From Marivirga arenosa (GTDB taxonomy: Bacteria > Bacteroidota > Bacteroidia > Cytophagales > Cyclobacteriaceae), in contig NZ_CP129968.2 of assembly GCF_030503875.2 (NCBI RefSeq), positions 1,452,001-1,516,000 of the forward strand: a stretch of 64,000 nt of DNA. The letters are read 5' to 3'. Shown here one piece after another: positions 63,172 to 64,000 of this stretch (the stretch's first letter is position 1; each line of letters opens with the position of its first letter). Below the pieces are notes generated by a model. That model saw nothing but the letters and a program-made list of their open reading frames with translations. It was not told the DNA's origin and made no database searches. Position numbers and translations under genes: made by a program.

Positions 63172-64000
63172 GTAATCAGAAAAAAGAAAATGAATATAAA
63201 GAATTGTTTCTGGCGGAAGCAATGGATAATTATGAAGAGATCAGTAGGTTTTTAACGCAATTAGAAAAAAAAACGAATGACCAAGAACTTATACAATCTC
63301 TTTTTAGAATAACCCATACATTAAAAGGAAATGCTGCTGGAATGGGATTTAATGATATTGCAGATCTTGCTCATGTGCTTGAGGATATGTTTTCTGAAAT
63401 CAGAGATCGTAAAATTGAATTAAGCGATGATGTTTTTTCTGCCATATTCAAGGGTACAGATGTGTTAGGGAATTTGATTTCAGCCATTAAGGAAGAAAAG
63501 ACAGTTCGGTATAAAGGAATAAAAACTAAGTTAGAAGTAATTATAAGAAATGCTAATAAATCAGCTACAGGTGAATCTAAGGTTCCAGATTCAGTTGAGC
63601 CTGAAACAAAAAAAGAAAATATACCTAGCGCAAACGATAAAGACCATACAAAAGAAGAACTATATGGAGAAAATAATGATGAAACTCAAGCTTTAAATAA
63701 TAAGGTAGGATTATCTGATTTGGTGCAAGTACCAGTAGGGAAACTTGACAATCTTCTGAATTTGGTAGGGGAATTAATTATTGAGCGAGATAGGCTCATT
63801 GCTATGAATTCAAATATTTCCAATACTGATTTTTCCAGACTTAACCGTATATCATCAGATCTTCAATATTCGGTTATGAATGTAAGGTTAGTACAGGTTG
63901 GTTTCTTACTAAATAAATTTCACCGAATCGTTAGGGATATTGCACATAAAGAAAGTAAAAAAGTAAACCTAATATTAGAAGGTGCTGAAACTGAGATTGA
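63168..64000 (+). CDS. cheA: Chemotaxis kinase CheA, N-terminal part (cut off by window end)
   Basis: 277 codons are visible, opening at the ATG that overlaps the cheB stop. An HPt (P1) domain has R-I-T-H50-T-L-K-G-N-A-A-G, the phosphorylated His being His50. A variable, acidic linker follows (about 115-180), where the P2 domain for CheY/CheB docking is not obvious. The P3 dimerisation domain starts near 182 with QVPVGKLDNLLNLVGELIIERDRL and continues with the MNVRLVQVG helix. The ATPase (P4) and CheW-like (P5) domains lie beyond the window. Confidence 0.96.
   Translation, partial: MSNQKKENEYKELFLAEAMDNYEEISRFLTQLEKKTNDQELIQSLFRITHTLKGNAAGMGFNDIADLAHVLEDMFSEIRDRKIELSDDVFSAIFKGTDVLGNLISAIKEEKTVRYKGIKTKLEVIIRNANKSATGESKVPDSVEPETKKENIPSANDKDHTKEELYGENNDETQALNNKVGLSDLVQVPVGKLDNLLNLVGELIIERDRLIAMNSNISNTDFSRLNRISSDLQYSVMNVRLVQVGFLLNKFHRIVRDIAHKESKKVNLILEGAETEI

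Noticed and set aside
1..64000. tRNA, rRNA, CRISPR arrays, insertion sequences, phage genes
   Set aside because: I looked for tRNA-like arms, evenly spaced repeats, transposase motifs and terminal repeats and saw none; this was by eye, not by a covariance or repeat search.

Overview
The window looks like a chromosomal segment of a Bacteroidota bacterium, most likely of the Cytophagales (Marivirga-like; the genus is a guess). The evidence is AT-rich DNA (by eye about one third G+C), scarce Shine-Dalgarno sequences, several good matches to the Bacteroidota promoter (TTTG, about 20 nt, TAnnTTTG), two proteins with type IX secretion (T9SS) C-terminal sorting domains, many short-signal lipoproteins, and families typical of the phylum (DUF3667, DUF5522, BtuG-like propeller, small Cys-rich membrane protein). 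I saw no tRNA, rRNA, CRISPR array, transposase or phage gene.

Layout. (1) 1-4071, minus strand: a Cys-rich membrane protein, a di-heme MbnH/MauG-like lipoprotein, two MbnP-like lipoproteins and a second, cut-off MbnH/MauG-like gene; probably a duplicated system in which a di-heme enzyme modifies a copper-binding protein. (2) 4259-9783, plus: a DUF1800-DUF1501-outer-membrane protein-lipoprotein operon. (3) 9829-23271: housekeeping and signalling genes, including a membrane-anchored MutS-like ATPase, an RluA-type pseudouridine synthase, a PhoR/PhoB-like pair, recA, a HemJ-SCO-cytochrome c operon with a divergent Crp/Fnr regulator, and a FecR-like/CHASE2 pair. (4) 23408-32765: MeaB, a secreted T9SS protein, DUF3667, and a cobalamin-riboswitch-controlled operon for B12 uptake (BtuB-like receptor, BtuG-like propeller, thioesterase, DUF5522), then an MFS transporter. 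(5) 32971-45983: EtfBA with a bifunctional nuclease, CCA-adding enzyme, a periplasmic binding protein, OsmC, a eukaryotic-like glycogen branching enzyme, an orphan FecR-domain lipoprotein and two serine peptidases.

(6) 46252-64000 is almost entirely signal transduction: a NarL-type regulator, two very large hybrid PAS kinases, a membrane PAS kinase, a kinase remnant fused to a receiver, a small PAS kinase, then ParA, a cytoplasmic double-PAS chemoreceptor, CheW, CheD, CheY, CheB and the first part of CheA. The Che genes are tightly packed, several overlapping by 4 nt, and must work as one chemosensory system; ParA at the head suggests that array position or inheritance is managed too. No flagellar genes are present here, so the output may be gliding or another response.

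The most interesting points are the doubled MbnP/MbnH-like locus, the riboswitch-BtuB-BtuG operon, the degenerate kinase-receiver protein, the ParA-led soluble chemoreceptor cluster, and a 15-bp hairpin that contains the stop codons of two convergent genes.
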